This document shows, piece by piece, positions 45,647 to 57,832 of a stretch of 64,000 bases of DNA. This DNA is from Vesta saturnalis. Taxonomy: Eukaryota; Arthropoda; Insecta; Coleoptera; Lampyridae. The position numbers and the translations under genes are program-made. Position 1 is the stretch's first letter; each line of letters opens with the position of its first letter. Where the stretch lies: contig JARFJB010000821.1 of the NCBI GenBank assembly GCA_036346205.1, forward strand, positions 6,949,222 to 7,013,221, written 5' to 3'. The notes beneath the pieces are model-generated. The model was not told where the DNA came from. It was given only the letters and a program-made list of their open reading frames with translations, and did not search any database.

Positions 45647-45651
<5 letters not shown>

Positions 45652-47472
45652 GGTGTACCAACCAAGATGCAAAGTTCGATAACTCCTTTGATTTCATAGA
45701 TATCAAAAAAGTTCTCAAACAAAAAGGGTAGAGGAAGTAACAGTGCATTATTTAAAATTATTTTGAACTATACAGGATGTTCCAAAATTCAGATATGAAT
45801 CTAACTTATGTTTTTTTAAATGGGAACCCCGTATATTATTTCAAATTCAGAAAGCCCACATTTTTTCGATTTTTTTAATGTCGGGGTTGAATACATTATA
45901 CAGGGTATTTGGAACAATATGGATTGTTTTGTGTTGAAATTGTACTCATTTCAATGCCCTGTAAAACAGTACACTCTGTAGAAATGAATTATCTGTTGGC
46001 CAGTTGTCTTTCAGAATATTGTCTAGTATCGTTACCCACCATTATTCATTTAGCTACTTGGGGCTTGTATACAGGGTGGCTCAAAACTCGGATGTGTCAT
46101 TTTCTTCTTTAACTCAAATGGAACATCCTGTATTTTTTATCACTGTCAAAGTCCTCTGGTACTCCTCTTTAATTTTTGTCAGAAGTTCCCTTTACCTAAT
46201 GTGAGTAGTTATCGAGATATTTCCAGATATTCATTTCAATTCGCTGTTTGAAAGTAATTATCACGAAGTTTTTGTATTATTATCAAGTAGTTTTTGTATT
46301 TGACACATCTGTCAGTTCGACAGGTTTCACTGTTGTGTTTCTCTCAGATATTCGTTCAATTTATTTCTCTGTTTCAATATAGTTGAAGTGAAAAGTAGCT
46401 ACGAGATGGATGATGAACAATTTTCCAGTCGTGAAATGACTGACATGATTTGGATACTTAGTGAATGCACCAAAAACTATTTATTGGCGTCAAAAGTATA
46501 TCGTGAAAGATTTCCAGACCGAAGAAAACCGAGTAAAGTTACTTTGAGAAAATTGTTGGATCGTTTTGACCGTACCGGATCGGTTAACTATCACAAAAGA
46601 CAAGCAGGAAAACATGCAATAACGGAAGACAACCAACTCAAAGTGTTGCTGAACGTTACAGAAGACCCGCATACCAGTATACGAAAGATTTCATCTCAAA
46701 AAGGCATTAGCCATGGTACGGTTCAACGAATCCTGTCATTACATAAAATGCATCCTTTCCATGTCCAACTACACCAGGAACTAATTGTAAACGATTTCCA
46801 AAGCAGAGTAGAATTTTGTCAATGGGCAAAATCAAAAATCGACGAAGAACCATTTTTCTTTGATTTTATTTTGTTTGAGGATGAGATAAACACCATAATC
46901 CTAGATTTTGTATCAAATTCATCAAATATCTCGATAACTACTCATGTTAGATACAGGGAACCTCTGACAAAAATTAAAGAGGAGTACCAGAGGACTTTGA
47001 TAGTGATAAAAATACAGGGTGTTCCATTTGAGTTAAAGAAGATGACACATCCGAGTTTTGAGCCACCCTGTATAAAACCCCAAGTAGCTAAATGAATAAT
47101 GGTGGGTAACGATACTAGACAATGTTCTGAAAGACAACTGACCAACAGATAATTCATTTCTGTAGAGTGTATTGTTCTACAGGGCATTTAAATGAGTACA
47201 ATTTCAACACAAAACAATCCATATCTTTCCAAATACCCTGTATAATGTATTCAACCCCGACATTAAAAAAATTGAAAAAATGTGGGCTTTCTGAATTTGA
47301 AATAATATACAGGGATTCCCATTTAAAAAAACATAAGTTAGATTCATATCTGAATTTTGGAACATCCTGTATAGTTCAAAATAATTTTAAATAATGCACT
47401 GTTGCTTCCTCTACCCTTTTTCTTTGAGAACTTTTTTGATATATATGAAACCAAAGGAGTTATCGAAATTTA
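45647..47472 (+). mobile_element. Foldback-type Tc1/mariner-like element with ~550-bp arms
   Basis: Left arm ~45672-46225 and right arm ~46925-47472 are inverted copies. Each arm is built of several sub-blocks starting with acagggtg/acaggatg-like strings (45649, 45773, 45899, 46073, 46129 on the left). The unique middle (46226-46924) encodes the N-terminal part of a transposase. The right arm lacks the outermost ~20 bp. The catalytic DDE core is missing, so it cannot be autonomous. Confidence 0.88.
46388..46920 (+). pseudogene. Transposase N-terminal part in the foldback element
   Basis: The open frame begins at MKSSYEMDDEQFSSREMTDM. It contains the HTH domain seen in other elements here (SKVYRERFPDRRKPSKVTL), a GSVNYHKRQAGK linker, a second HTH (HTSIRKISSQKGISHGTV) and the start of the catalytic fold (FFFDFILFEDEINT), after which the inverted arm begins. 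The frame continues into the arm but is no longer transposase-like. About 175 residues are recognisable. Confidence 0.8.
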
Positions 47473-49538
47473 GAAATCAACACAACAAAGAACACAATAG
47501 ACAGGGTTATAATCAAAAGTAACTCACATGTAAATATTCCAAAATTCAAACAGATGTCTTCTCACAGGTGGTTCCAAATAGATGCAGGCACTTTTCAATA
47601 TGAACAAGGATCTTTATGTATGAAGTTCACTGCTACCATTCACCCACTAGCTGCAGACTGGCCCTCGGTTTGTTGTTCACTTTGCTTCGGTAACTGGTAA
47701 TATTTCTCCACTTTACGGCTTCACCCCAACCACAATTTTTAAATCGATGTTTTATTTAAATGTATTAATGCTTACTAACTTTACCGTTTAAATAATATTT
47801 AATGGTTGTAAAAGGTTTAAGTTAATGTCACTTTATTTTTTAGGCTCCGGCTCAAATATAAATTATTAAAAGAATCGCAGCAGCAAATAAAACACAAATG
47901 AAAAAGAATGATTACGATTTTATTTTGGCAAAACGTAACCAATATTCAAATTCAACAAACGAAATTTTTAAAACGTTCAATATAAATCGTCACAAGTAAG
48001 AAAATAATTCGTAATGAACTTTACGAAATTGCACAGGTATCGGTAACCTAACTTAAATTTTAAACAATTGTCGGTTTAAAAACAATTGCGCCTGATTTCT
48101 CGTCTCTCCGTTTGTATTTAAAAATTCTTCCCGATAATTATTTAGGTTAGATAAACATACTTGAATCACAAAAATCACTACACTATTTTTAAACTATTCA
48201 AACAACTGGCAAAATTATAGAGAGAGATCTGATCAAGGGCAATTCCTTTTATACCCTTTTGTTGGTTACCACATCTTCAATTTTTTTTAAGCAATTCTAA
48301 ATATGTAACCATGTTTCTGATTGGTCGAAAATAATTTGAAAACTTAACTAAATTATAATTTTAGCGATAACTTCCTTATACAATTATGGATTTAAATTTT
48401 AATGACAGAAATGAAATCTGTGTAAATTTACGCATAAATAGATATCCAACATGATATGGTTCTTTTAACTATTATGCAAAATGACCTATTCTAATTTAAA
48501 TTTGCTTATATCTAACTAATCTTATAAACTACACTTAAATTACTTACATATATGTAATCCTGATAAAATTTAGCATAGGAAAACACACATTTAAAGTCCG
48601 AAATCTTAAATTTAAAAGAAATTTTATGTTTACCTAGTAAAATTATATACTCAACCCCATTTCATAAAAGTTTGCGCTGAAATGCTTTGTACACTTTATA
48701 TTACTATGTAAAAATGAGGAAGACCTCCTATTATTCACTTTAACAATCTAATTTAATCCTAATATAATCAAAAAAACTATAAATTTGTGAAAAAACATTA
48801 AATTTAAAACATAACCTAACTAAATTCTAAAAATATAAATAAACTGCATTTCAAAACGTTTATGTAAATTTAAATGTTGTCCAAACTATTTGTAATAACT
48901 GTCTTTATTAGATTTATTGTTCATCTCGCTTGCATTGTATAATTTAATGTCACATTAAGAAGTCATATCGTTTAACACACTTTCTTGAAATTTTACTATA
49001 AAAATGTAACAACATGTAAATGTCTTTGTGTGATTATGTTCTATGCACTGTTCTTAATATTTAAATTGCATCACTATGTCTGTCACACAATCGCTTCCAA
49101 AAATATGTGAGAAATGATCATATTAAGTTCATATTATAACCCTTTCCTAAATTTTACCAAATTTCCTGCATTCTAAACTACTTGTACAATATCCCTAATA
49201 TAAATCTATGTGTACAACACCTGTAAAATATTCACATGCCAAAATACTTTCGAAAAATTGAAATTTACTGAAACAAACTAAAGTACTGAATTGAATTTAC
49301 GGAAATAAGTTTATTTAACATTCCTGACATTTTCGAAAGTAGCACAATGCTTTTTATGATTAAACCAAAATGTATAAATGTTATTCAGATTGTTTTACCC
49401 AAATCAAATCCACTTTCTACCCATCGTGAACCAAATTACATCAAATAAATGTCTCGTACATGTATCATGCTTGAAATCACCCTTTTTTTAAAGAAATTAC
49501 TAGTTAAAACTGTCCGATCCCTGTCTTACTCTTATCTA

Positions 49539-49541
<3 letters not shown>
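47473..49541. other. AT-rich stretch, nothing recognised
   Basis: About 2 kb with a slightly GC-richer part at 47.6-47.75 kb. No family motif, no arms, no tandem structure noticed. Confidence 0.45.

Positions 49542-49606
<65 letters not shown>
49542..49606. repeat. (TA)n microsatellite
   Basis: About 32 TA units. Confidence 0.97.
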
Positions 49607-49609
<3 letters not shown>

Positions 49610-49626
49610 CAATTCTAACCATGAAA

Positions 49627-50310
49627 TTAATCTCGAATTTGGCAACATAACAAAATTTCAAATTCATAATAAATTGAACCGTGTTCAAATAAGTGGTCGT
49701 TTACAGCTGAACGATATCCTAAGCCATCGTAAAATTCTCGTCTCACATTCGCTAGTTGATAAGTAGATATGGTGTTACATTCTCGAAATATAGCATCTTT
49801 TAGTGAATTCAAATCAACGTATTGCTCCTCTTTATTGTACAGTTTATGTAGATAGCCCCACAAAAAAAAATCTTGGGGACAGATCCGGAGATCACGCTGA
49901 CCAATAAACAGTACCACATTTTCCAATCCACTTCTTGAGAAACGTATCATCCAAATAATTCCTCACAAGCAAACTATTGCGGACAGGGCAGCCATCATGT
50001 TGAAACCATACATCATGTCTATGCTAAGATCTTCTAAAGCTGGTCCAACTGAAGCTTGCAGTAAATCAATCTACTTTTCAGCAGTGAGGAATCCTCCAGT
50101 AAAGAATGAACCGATTATTCGGTGCCCTACTATTCCTGCCCAAATATTGACTGTTTTCCGGCAGTGACTACGGTTTTGAACTGTTAAATGTAAATTTTCT
50201 ACGTTCCAGTACCTATGATTTTGATTATTTGGAGTTCCGTGCGTAGAGAATGAAGGTTGGTCAGTAAATAGTATTCGTGGCGCAAAATTCCTATCACTAT
50301 TACAAATTGT
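49627..50310 (-). pseudogene. Tc1/mariner-type transposase fragment
   Basis: Minus strand: RILFTDQPSFSTHGTPNNQ (first-Asp block), HRYWNVENLHLT, NIWAGIVGHRIIGSFF, then WFQHDGCP (~50.0 kb, other frame), and CPQDFFLWGYLHKLYN (third-Asp block). A C-terminal tail runs to ~49.63 kb. This is the usual catalytic order of this insect transposase group. Its 5' end is joined in frame to a Penelope RT fragment at ~50.31 kb. Confidence 0.8.
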
Positions 50311-50462
50311 TATATCCTTTGGAAAAATATGGTCAATATATTCAATAGTTTCTTTTAGAAGGACTTTTCTAAAAAGTGAAACAACATCAAAAGTAACCAT
50401 TATATCATCCTCTTCAATTTTGAAATTATGTATTTTTTCAAGGGAGTCAGTAGAATTTATAA
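50310..50462 (-). pseudogene. Penelope-like RT fragment, left (minus)
   Basis: Minus strand: KIHNFKIEEDDIMVTFDVVSLFRKV then LLKETIEYIDHIFPKDI, i.e. the RT palm motif A (F-D-V-x-S-L-F) of Penelope-like elements. It ends exactly at the TA before element X copy 2. A homologous fragment lies inverted at 53.6-53.8 kb. Confidence 0.7.
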
Positions 50463-51006
50463 TACAGGGTTATTACAAATGATGTTCATGATTTCAAGTG
50501 TACATAAATCTGATTATATTAAAAGAATAAAATGGTTAATTTAAAAAAAATTTAAAAGGTTTCATCCCAGGCACACCCAGAATTATAACTGTTCGATATG
50601 GGAACCCCTTGTGATACGACAGATGTCAAGCCTGCAATCAAGCTCTTACCGTACTTTGTTAAGAGTGTCTTGGTCGATTGCTTCGATGACTCTGGTAATC
50701 CGTTGTTGGATCTCAGGCATGCTTTATGGTAAACGTGGTGTATACCCATTATCTTTGATGTACCCCCACAAGAAAAAAATCACAGGGGGTGATGTCCGGA
50801 GATCTTGGAGGTCAGTTCAAGAGTGCACAGTCATTTGGACCATCACGACAAATCCATCTGTCAGGCAGCCGATTTCGAAGTTCAGCCCTCACATCCAATT
50901 GGTAATGTGAAGGTGCGCGATCTAATTACAGAGTGAAAATTGGGGATTCTTGTTCTAATTGCGGTAGAAGCCATTGCGTCATCATGTCCAAGAAAATTAT
51001 TCTATT

Positions 51007-52770
51007 TGTAATCCCCTAGTTAAGAGGTTTTACAATAGTTTATTTATTTAAGAGCTATATGCTGTGGGCCCGACATAGCTTTCAAGTAGATATATTTTGG
51101 GAGGATTCTTGTTTTATTGACAACCAACGATTTATTTCCTATTTTACAACAATGCTATAATATGTGACTTAATCTAAAAATATTTTACACTTAATACTAC
51201 GAAAATATATAATATAAAAGGCGATTACACTTGAAACTATAAATAAAAGTATGTTCCTCAGGTAGCGAAAAGCGGCTCACTTTCAGCCAGGTAGCAGGGT
51301 GACTAATTGTAAAACAAACAATTTAAAATACAAACCTGAGTTGCAGGTGCAACTCCTTTGTGAGATGATATTAATTTATTTCTGTTTCCGCAAATCAATT
51401 ATTCAATAATCTCAATACAGTTAGTTTTATAATAATTATATAAGAAATCCAATCGCTCGTAAATGTGAAGGGTATATTTTATTGTATTTTTTACCTAGAA
51501 TCTCGTTCACAATGGCCTGATAATGGTGTGAGGTTTAAAAGGAGCAATGAATCTCTAAGTAGGTCACTATGCCGTGGGTGTCATTGCTCTCTAGCTTTAA
51601 AACGCTTATTTACTAAATTCTGTATTAATTTATTCCCTAGTTTGATTTCAGGGTTTATTAGAATTAGGTTGTTTGTTTATTCAATAGAAGTAACTGAACA
51701 GGTAAACTTTAAAGTTGTATACGATGCTGGTGTTTAAGAAATACGAATATTTCTTAATTAAAATAGATATAAAGAATTAAGTTGGAATTTTCTATTTTTA
51801 CATTTACTAAAATTGAAAGGTTTTTAATCTTTCTTTCGGGAAGTAGATAAAGAAAATTTACTTTCTTTCTGGAAGCGGTGGTTGGACGGCATTAATTTCG
51901 GGATACAGACATTTGAAAGTCCGTATTTTAGGACGGGGTTTCTAGTGGTTCTATAGAACAAATTTGACTGAAACAGAGATGCGCATGATTATATAATCTG
52001 CTCTTATGCCTGCGGGTCGGTCGTGTTAGTGTAATAAGGTATTTTTAGGAAAGAAAATCTAACGCAACGGGCCATACGCTCCATGGGCTAGATAGAAGGA
52101 ATGCTAGATCGAACAGGCATACGCCTTTTGAACAAGCATTGGTACAAGAACCACCTCTTAAGGCCTACGTCTTAGGGAATAATTCTCGTAGGAAACCTCA
52201 GTACTTTTCAGGACTACTCCTAAAAGCAAAGAGGAGGATTTGTGTAAGGTACGTTTGTTTTCCGCGGGCCTACGCTCCGAGGAAGTGTCAGTGTGTATTT
52301 ACAGACACGGTGGATTTATAATCCATCAAAGTCAGAGAACAAATCTTTCTAACTCAGATGTACTCGCAGGTGATAGTAAAAAGAAACGCAGCAGTTCAGT
52401 AGGTCGCAAGGGACCTCATGACGGAAACGGTTAGGTAGGCGGATGATTGCGCCAGGACGGCAGCGGAAAAGATAGGTAGATGGTTTTTTCAGGACGGTAG
52501 CGGAAGGATAAGGATCTCGCGTCGCGGTTCTGATTATATAGTCCGCGGTATAACGTGATTGGATATTGCTATAATTTCGAGGTCGGGCGGGATTGGCCAA
52601 AGATTCTGGTGCGAGTTCTTGCCTTGAAATCTTAACCGATTTCTTGATTACGGAAGAAGGGGTAAAACTTAATTATTATTTTAACTACATCGGAGCATTT
52701 TTCTTCAACAGAATTAAACAAAATAAATAATTGATTTGCGAATTTTTGTACAGATTTCTGGATCTTTACA
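51007..52770. mobile_element. Solo-LTR candidate inserted in element X copy 2
   Basis: Comparison with copy 1 shows 1,764 bp of extra sequence, from tgtaatccccta to ggatctttaca. The ends form a short TGTAA...TTACA inverted repeat. Flanking 5-mers ctatt and cattt match the same place in copy 1 imperfectly, so a target duplication is possible but blurred. No gag or pol and no second LTR. GC-richer stretches and TATA-like strings (gattatata) lie inside. Confidence 0.6.
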
Positions 52771-53409
52771 CATTTATTGTTCGTCCCACAAAGAAAAAAG
52801 GCCCGTACACTTTGTTGTAAGTGATAGCACAAAACACATTAACTTTCAGAGAATCGCGTAAGTGCTCGATGTAGGTGTGTGGGTTCTCCGAGCCCCATAT
52901 TCTGACATTATGTTTGTTCACTTTACCACACAAGTGGAATGTGGAGTTCATTACTAAAGACTAAACATTTTTCAAAGTTTTCATTTTCCATCAAGGCCTG
53001 CATGTTCTCACAAAAAGAAAGTCTTAGAACTTTGTTATTTGGTTTTAATGCTTGAACAAGGTGAAGTTTGTAACGTTTGAAATTTATACGTTTATGTAAA
53101 ATTTTCCAAAACTGTTGGCTGTGGTAAACCAAGCTCTCTGCTATATTTAACAGTAGATTTCTGTGGCCTACGCGTAAAACTTTTCCTTACCTGCTCTACC
53201 ACTTCATTGCTCACTGACGGCCTTCCAGTTGATTTATTTTTACAAATGCACCCATTTCTCTTAAAATTCAAGTACCACTTGCGAATAGAGTGATTGCTAG
53301 GAGGATTTTCATTAAATTTGGTTCTAAAGTGACGTTGCACACTAATAACTGATTGGTTGATGTGACAATCCAACATACAAAATGATTTCCTGTCTTCAAA
53401 TTCAGCCAT
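52766..53409 (-). pseudogene. Element X transposase N-terminal and middle parts
   Basis: Minus strand, three frames: MAEFEDRKSFCMLDCHINQS with NHSIRKWYLNFKRNGC (first HTH), GRPSVSNEVVEQVRKSF and GLPQPTV (second HTH), YKLHLVQALKPNNKV, MNSTFHLCGKVNKHNVRIW, SENPHTYIEHLRDSLKVNVF and YGPFFFVGRT. The acidic residue of the SDEATFH-type block is replaced (SNELHIP / MNSTFHL). The last third is separated by the LTR-like insertion. Confidence 0.85.
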
Positions 53410-53599
53410 TACACAATCTTTAAAAACAGCTGATACCTAAACCAATGTAAACAAAAACTTTATGAGTTTTTCTTTCCAGTGTTACCAACTGAAATGGTCT
53501 TAAAACCTTTGCTTGTCTAAGCTTGAAACAGATTAATCAAGTAATATTTATAATTGAAATCGGGAACATCATTTGTAATAACCCTGTATAATGGGGTGT

Positions 53600-53800
53600 T
53601 TTACCTATTTTACAACCTCATATAGATAAAACATCCCATTATATTAAAAATTCTGCAGACTTCAATGAAAAAATACATAATTTCAAGATTGAATGGGGTG
53701 ATATTATGGTCAGTTGTTTCACTTTGTACAAAAAGCCCCTCTAAAAGAAACTATTCAATACCTTGATCATATTTTTCCAAAAGATACAATTCTTTTTCAG
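53600..53800 (+). pseudogene. Penelope-like RT fragment, right (plus)
   Basis: Plus strand, broken frames: NEKIHNFKIEWGDIMVS then LKETIQYLDHIFPKDT. Clear homology to 50310-50462 but in the opposite orientation. The palm motif F-D-V-x-S-L-F is disrupted by frameshifts. Confidence 0.65.
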
Positions 53801-53838
53801 CACTGTCTAAGTAATAAACCCTAACACTATTTCTTCAT

Positions 53839-55630
53839 TTAGGAAATTTCTTCCATATCAGGAACGTGAAAAATTTCTTGGCGGGATTTCGATTTTGGCA
53901 ATGGTTTGTCTATTTTGCTTATAATATCATTATACGCATAAAAGAGTTTATCTTTTCGATCCGGCTATTTCCACGATACCCCACATTTTTGCAATGCACT
54001 TGCAAATGCTCCATCATGCTTGAGTTTGGTAATAAGTCCAGGAAAAAAATCATTTTCGTAGCACACAACAACATGATCACCAACAATCAGAGATCTTTTG
54101 TCATTTGTTGTCTTAATTTTATTATTGTGGTAAAAACACGTTTCTTCATCTTCATGGTCAGAAATATCACTCATTGGTGACATGTCGCTTTCCCTAAAGG
54201 ACACAATGACTGAATTTTCACTCTCAGTACTATCAGACACACAGCTCTTGCGGTCTATTTTTTTGTTGTATTTTTGAGTTTTACTTTGTTTTAATGTCGA
54301 TGGGTTAGAGGTTTTATCATTTTCGTTTGATGGCCCTGCTAATAAGGATATAGAACTGTTGCATTTTGATGATAAATTTGCCAAACTTAAATTTATTGCA
54401 TCGGCAGCGCATATGCTTTTTCCAGACTCTACATTTACTCGTTTCGTTTTTGGCGTTGGTGCCGCCCTGTTAAGGCTTCACGTTTTGCCTGTAGTTGTTC
54501 CAGAAAAGTGTTGCCTAAAGCATTTTTAATTTCTGCTGTTATGCATAATCTTTTCTGGTAATCGACATAACACGATCTCCCGGTTCAAAGGGTAAATTTC
54601 ACATTTTTGAAAACCTGCAGGGTAATATCAGGTCCTCTAGCTTCCATGATATTCATTAATTTGTTTAATAAGGAAGGAAGTCCATCGTTAGGAATTGTGG
54701 CACATCTGCTTCGATAAACAGTGTCTTTCCAATCATGTAAAATGGATCGCCAATTACCGTTCATCGATCTAAAATATGCAACATCTAACGGTTGCAAAAG
54801 ATGGGTAGCATTTGGGGGCAGTGCTATAAAAGCGATGTTATTTATTTCACATTGGTGAATTATTTCTATGTTTAAATGAGAGCTTAAGTTATCGCCAATC
54901 AACACGTTTTTTCTTCTTGGTTCTTCAGTATTGGTAGCATCAAATTCGTAAACCAATCTTCAAAACATTGATAGTCAAACCATCCCGATTTAGTTCGATT
55001 GTATCTGCAATTTTCAGGTCCACCTTCTGCCCAACTTTGTCACATTTTTCGGATTTGTAAACTACGTATACAGGTGCAATTTTTCCCACTGCATCTCCAC
55101 ATAACATCAACGATGTGCATGCCTTTGTTGAATTTTTTATTTGCTCAGGGTACTTGGTACCTCTTTTTATTAAAACTTTTGTTACGCCAGAGTCAGCAAC
55201 TAGATTAGTCTCATCGTAGTTCCATAAATTTGATGGGGGTACATTGTCCAATACACTGCCAACATTATCAAAAAAATTGTTTATAAGTGTGCGATCGACA
55301 GCGGCTCTTGCAAGACTTATGTTGCGAGCAACTCTATTGGCCAATATTTCTTTGTGTCTATTCAGAAAAGAACCAAAGCACACTTTCCCTGGAAAGTTGT
55401 TAACATACACAGCGGCTTTTTCCCCTCTTCTATCCAAGTATGCCTTTACAATATTGCGTAAATAGTGGGTTGTGATCGGAAACCCATACGTTGATACAGC
55501 AATTATGTGCGCTATTAGTGACTGCTCTTCTTCTGGGGCCAGTGTTGTTTGACCCCCAGCGAGAAGATTATGTTTTTTGTTCAGTTTAAGAAAGAGCGTA
55601 TTTCGATGAATTCCGTATCTTGAAACAAAA
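53839..55630 (-). pseudogene. pogo-like transposase, copy 2, degenerate
   Basis: Minus strand: HTH end GIHRNTLFLKLNKKH (~55.6 kb), HYLRNIVKAYLDRRGE, NFPGKVCFGSFLNRHKE, LWNYDETNLVADSG (first catalytic Asp), then frameshifts at ~55.04 and ~54.95 kb. GPENCRYNRTKSGWFDYQC and NVLIGDNLSSHLN (second Asp) follow, then LPPNATHLLQPLDVAYF (third Asp). The C-terminal tail has GDHVVVCYENDFFPGLI and VSWK, an in-frame TAG, and PDRKDKLFYAYNDI, ending at TAA 53839-53841. Same family layout as the 15.7-17.4 kb copy but clearly diverged from it. Confidence 0.85.
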
Positions 55631-56710
<1,080 letters not shown>

Positions 56711-56711
56711 A

Positions 56712-56717
56712 TTTATT
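56712..56717 (-). terminator. Poly(A) signal of TRMT1
   Basis: AATAAA on the minus strand, 24 nt after the TAG stop codon (56741-56743). Confidence 0.75.
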
Positions 56718-56740
56718 AAACATTTCATTGGACATATATC

Positions 56741-56810
56741 CTATTCGAAAGCTTCTCGTTTCCTTTTTCCCTGGTTTTGTTTACTTTTCTGTATCTTTGC
56801 TTCGCCCAAC
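56741..56810 (-). CDS. TRMT1: TRMT1 terminal exon
   Basis: Acceptor gtacttgttag (56811). 70 nt: one base completing Met, 22 codons (LGEAKIQKSKQNQGKRKREA..) and TAG. The basic K/R-rich tail could serve in RNA binding or nuclear targeting. Followed by AATAAA. The choice over a TGA stop in the previous exon rests on splice consensus and the basic tail. Confidence 0.7.
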
Positions 56811-57832
56811 CTAACAAGTACATTTTTGCAAACATAGAATATGCATTAACAATACTCACATTGCTGTTGCACGAGTTCCAGGTCCCCAATATGGTAAAGG
56901 ATTTTCTTGAAACCTAACAAAACCATCCCGCCTAGATGGCGGGTTAGAATCAGGATTAACACTAAATGAATACTCCATCTCTGGTTTTATAGCTAATATA
57001 TTATTTCCTGCGCTTTTTTCTAGGCGACGTTTATCAGATAATGGATGCTTTAACTCCCAACAGCGCATTATATCCCAAATTACTTTAGAAGGTGCATTCG
57101 TTTTTACTGAAGTTTTGTGGGCATGGGAAAATGAAACCTTATACCCTGCATTTAGTATAGCAGACCTAAATAAATTTCTATAACCAGCAATTACAAAAGA
57201 TTTAGATTAATTACCTAAATTCCATCACCGGAGGTGTATTAACATGACAAACTGCACTTAATCTTTCTAGAACAAAATACAGCGGACAATCAATTAATTC
57301 CTCGTATATCACATTAAGTACACCCTCTATTCGTTTTGCTGTATTTAAATACTGAGACAAATCTATTAAAACTTTTTGAACAAATTCAGGTATATGTAAT
57401 GGTGCTGACCAAATTGGTCCGCCAATCTAAAACAACTAATTTAAATTAGTAATACTTGCATTCCCTCTATACTCACTAAATGAGAATGTTGACAATGTTC
57501 ACACTTTAAACTAACTGGAGGGCCAGTTGGTAGCTTAAATTTAACTTGTTTCGTATTATCTGTTGTTTTTAAAATTCCTAAGGGTGATAATGTAAAAGTT
57601 TCACATCCAACACAATGATATACCATTGATAATTTACTGTAATGTTAAAATTTAAATCTGATTTAGTAATGCTTGTAGAATACCTGGTAGTAAATTTACA
57701 TTTATGTGCACCAGAGTATATTTTAACAAAAACTCGAATATAAAAATCAGCAGATAACGATAAAACTGGAACAACATATCTTCCATACCTGTTTGCGTGT
57801 GATTCTATGCATTGTAATAGAATTCTTAATGC
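56741..57832 (-). CDS. TRMT1: tRNA (guanine-26-N2)-dimethyltransferase, last five exons
   Basis: TRMT1 (Trm1) methylates G26 of tRNAs in nucleus and mitochondria using S-adenosylmethionine. Five exons, 57832-57684, 57636-57477, 57426-57215, 57165-56860 and 56810-56741, join in phase through introns of 47-50 nt. They give ALRILLQCIESHANRYGRYV, VLSLSADFYIRVFVKIYSG, a C-x2-C...C-x2-C zinc ribbon (YHCVGCETF, LKCEHCQHSH), GGPIWSAPLH, FRSAILNAGYKVSFSHAH, TNAPSKVIWDIMRCWE and NPPSRRDGFVRFQENP. These are the C-terminal half of animal TRMT1 in order. The methyltransferase core exons (motifs such as DLDPYG and CTDMA) are not found up to 64 kb; they may be beyond the window or lost. Unlike the human protein, no CCCH finger follows at the C-terminus. 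Confidence 0.92.
56860..57165 (-). CDS. TRMT1: TRMT1 penultimate exon
   Basis: 306 nt. The acceptor was chosen at atttatttag (57166), not the tag 12 nt upstream, because only this gives EFRSAILNAGY without an extra four residues and leaves a 49-nt intron. It ends at AT|GTGAGT; reading through would stop at TGA two codons later, but the donor is a perfect consensus and the next exon completes the frame. Confidence 0.88.
57215..57426 (-). CDS. TRMT1: TRMT1 exon: linker helices
   Basis: Acceptor ttgttttag, donor TTTAG|GTAATT. 212 nt. Begins IGGPIWSAPLHIPEFV and ends VNTPPVMEF. A Phe-Arg junction with the next exon restores the conserved FRSA.LNAGY run. Confidence 0.9.
57477..57636 (-). CDS. TRMT1: TRMT1 exon: zinc ribbon
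   Basis: Acceptor acattacag, donor CATTTA|GTGAGT. 160 nt. Carries both CxxC pairs (CVGC and CEHC) separated by ~40 residues including PLGILK and GPPVSLK. Ends in phase 0. Confidence 0.9.
57684..57832 (-). CDS. TRMT1: TRMT1 exon: end of core domain
   Basis: Acceptor ttcttttctag, donor CCAG|GTATTC. 149 nt, ending with two bases of an Arg/Ser codon. Encodes ALRILLQCIESHANRYGRYV then LSADFYIRVFVKIYSGAHK, highly typical of Trm1. Confidence 0.92.

Larger units (their letters stand above)
50465..53586 (-). mobile_element. Tc1/mariner-type element X, copy 2, split by an LTR-like insertion
   Basis: Ends cagggttattacaaatgatg and inverse, flanked by TA (50463-50464, 53587-53588), as in copy 1. Outside the 51007-52770 insertion the ~1.36 kb closely parallels copy 1 (42819-44089). 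It sits exactly between two inverted Penelope RT fragments. Confidence 0.88.

Noticed and set aside
57166..57177. TRMT1 acceptor at 57178 (37-nt intron)
   Set aside because: It would add four residues in a conserved block; the acceptor 12 nt downstream restores the family sequence and a 49-nt intron.
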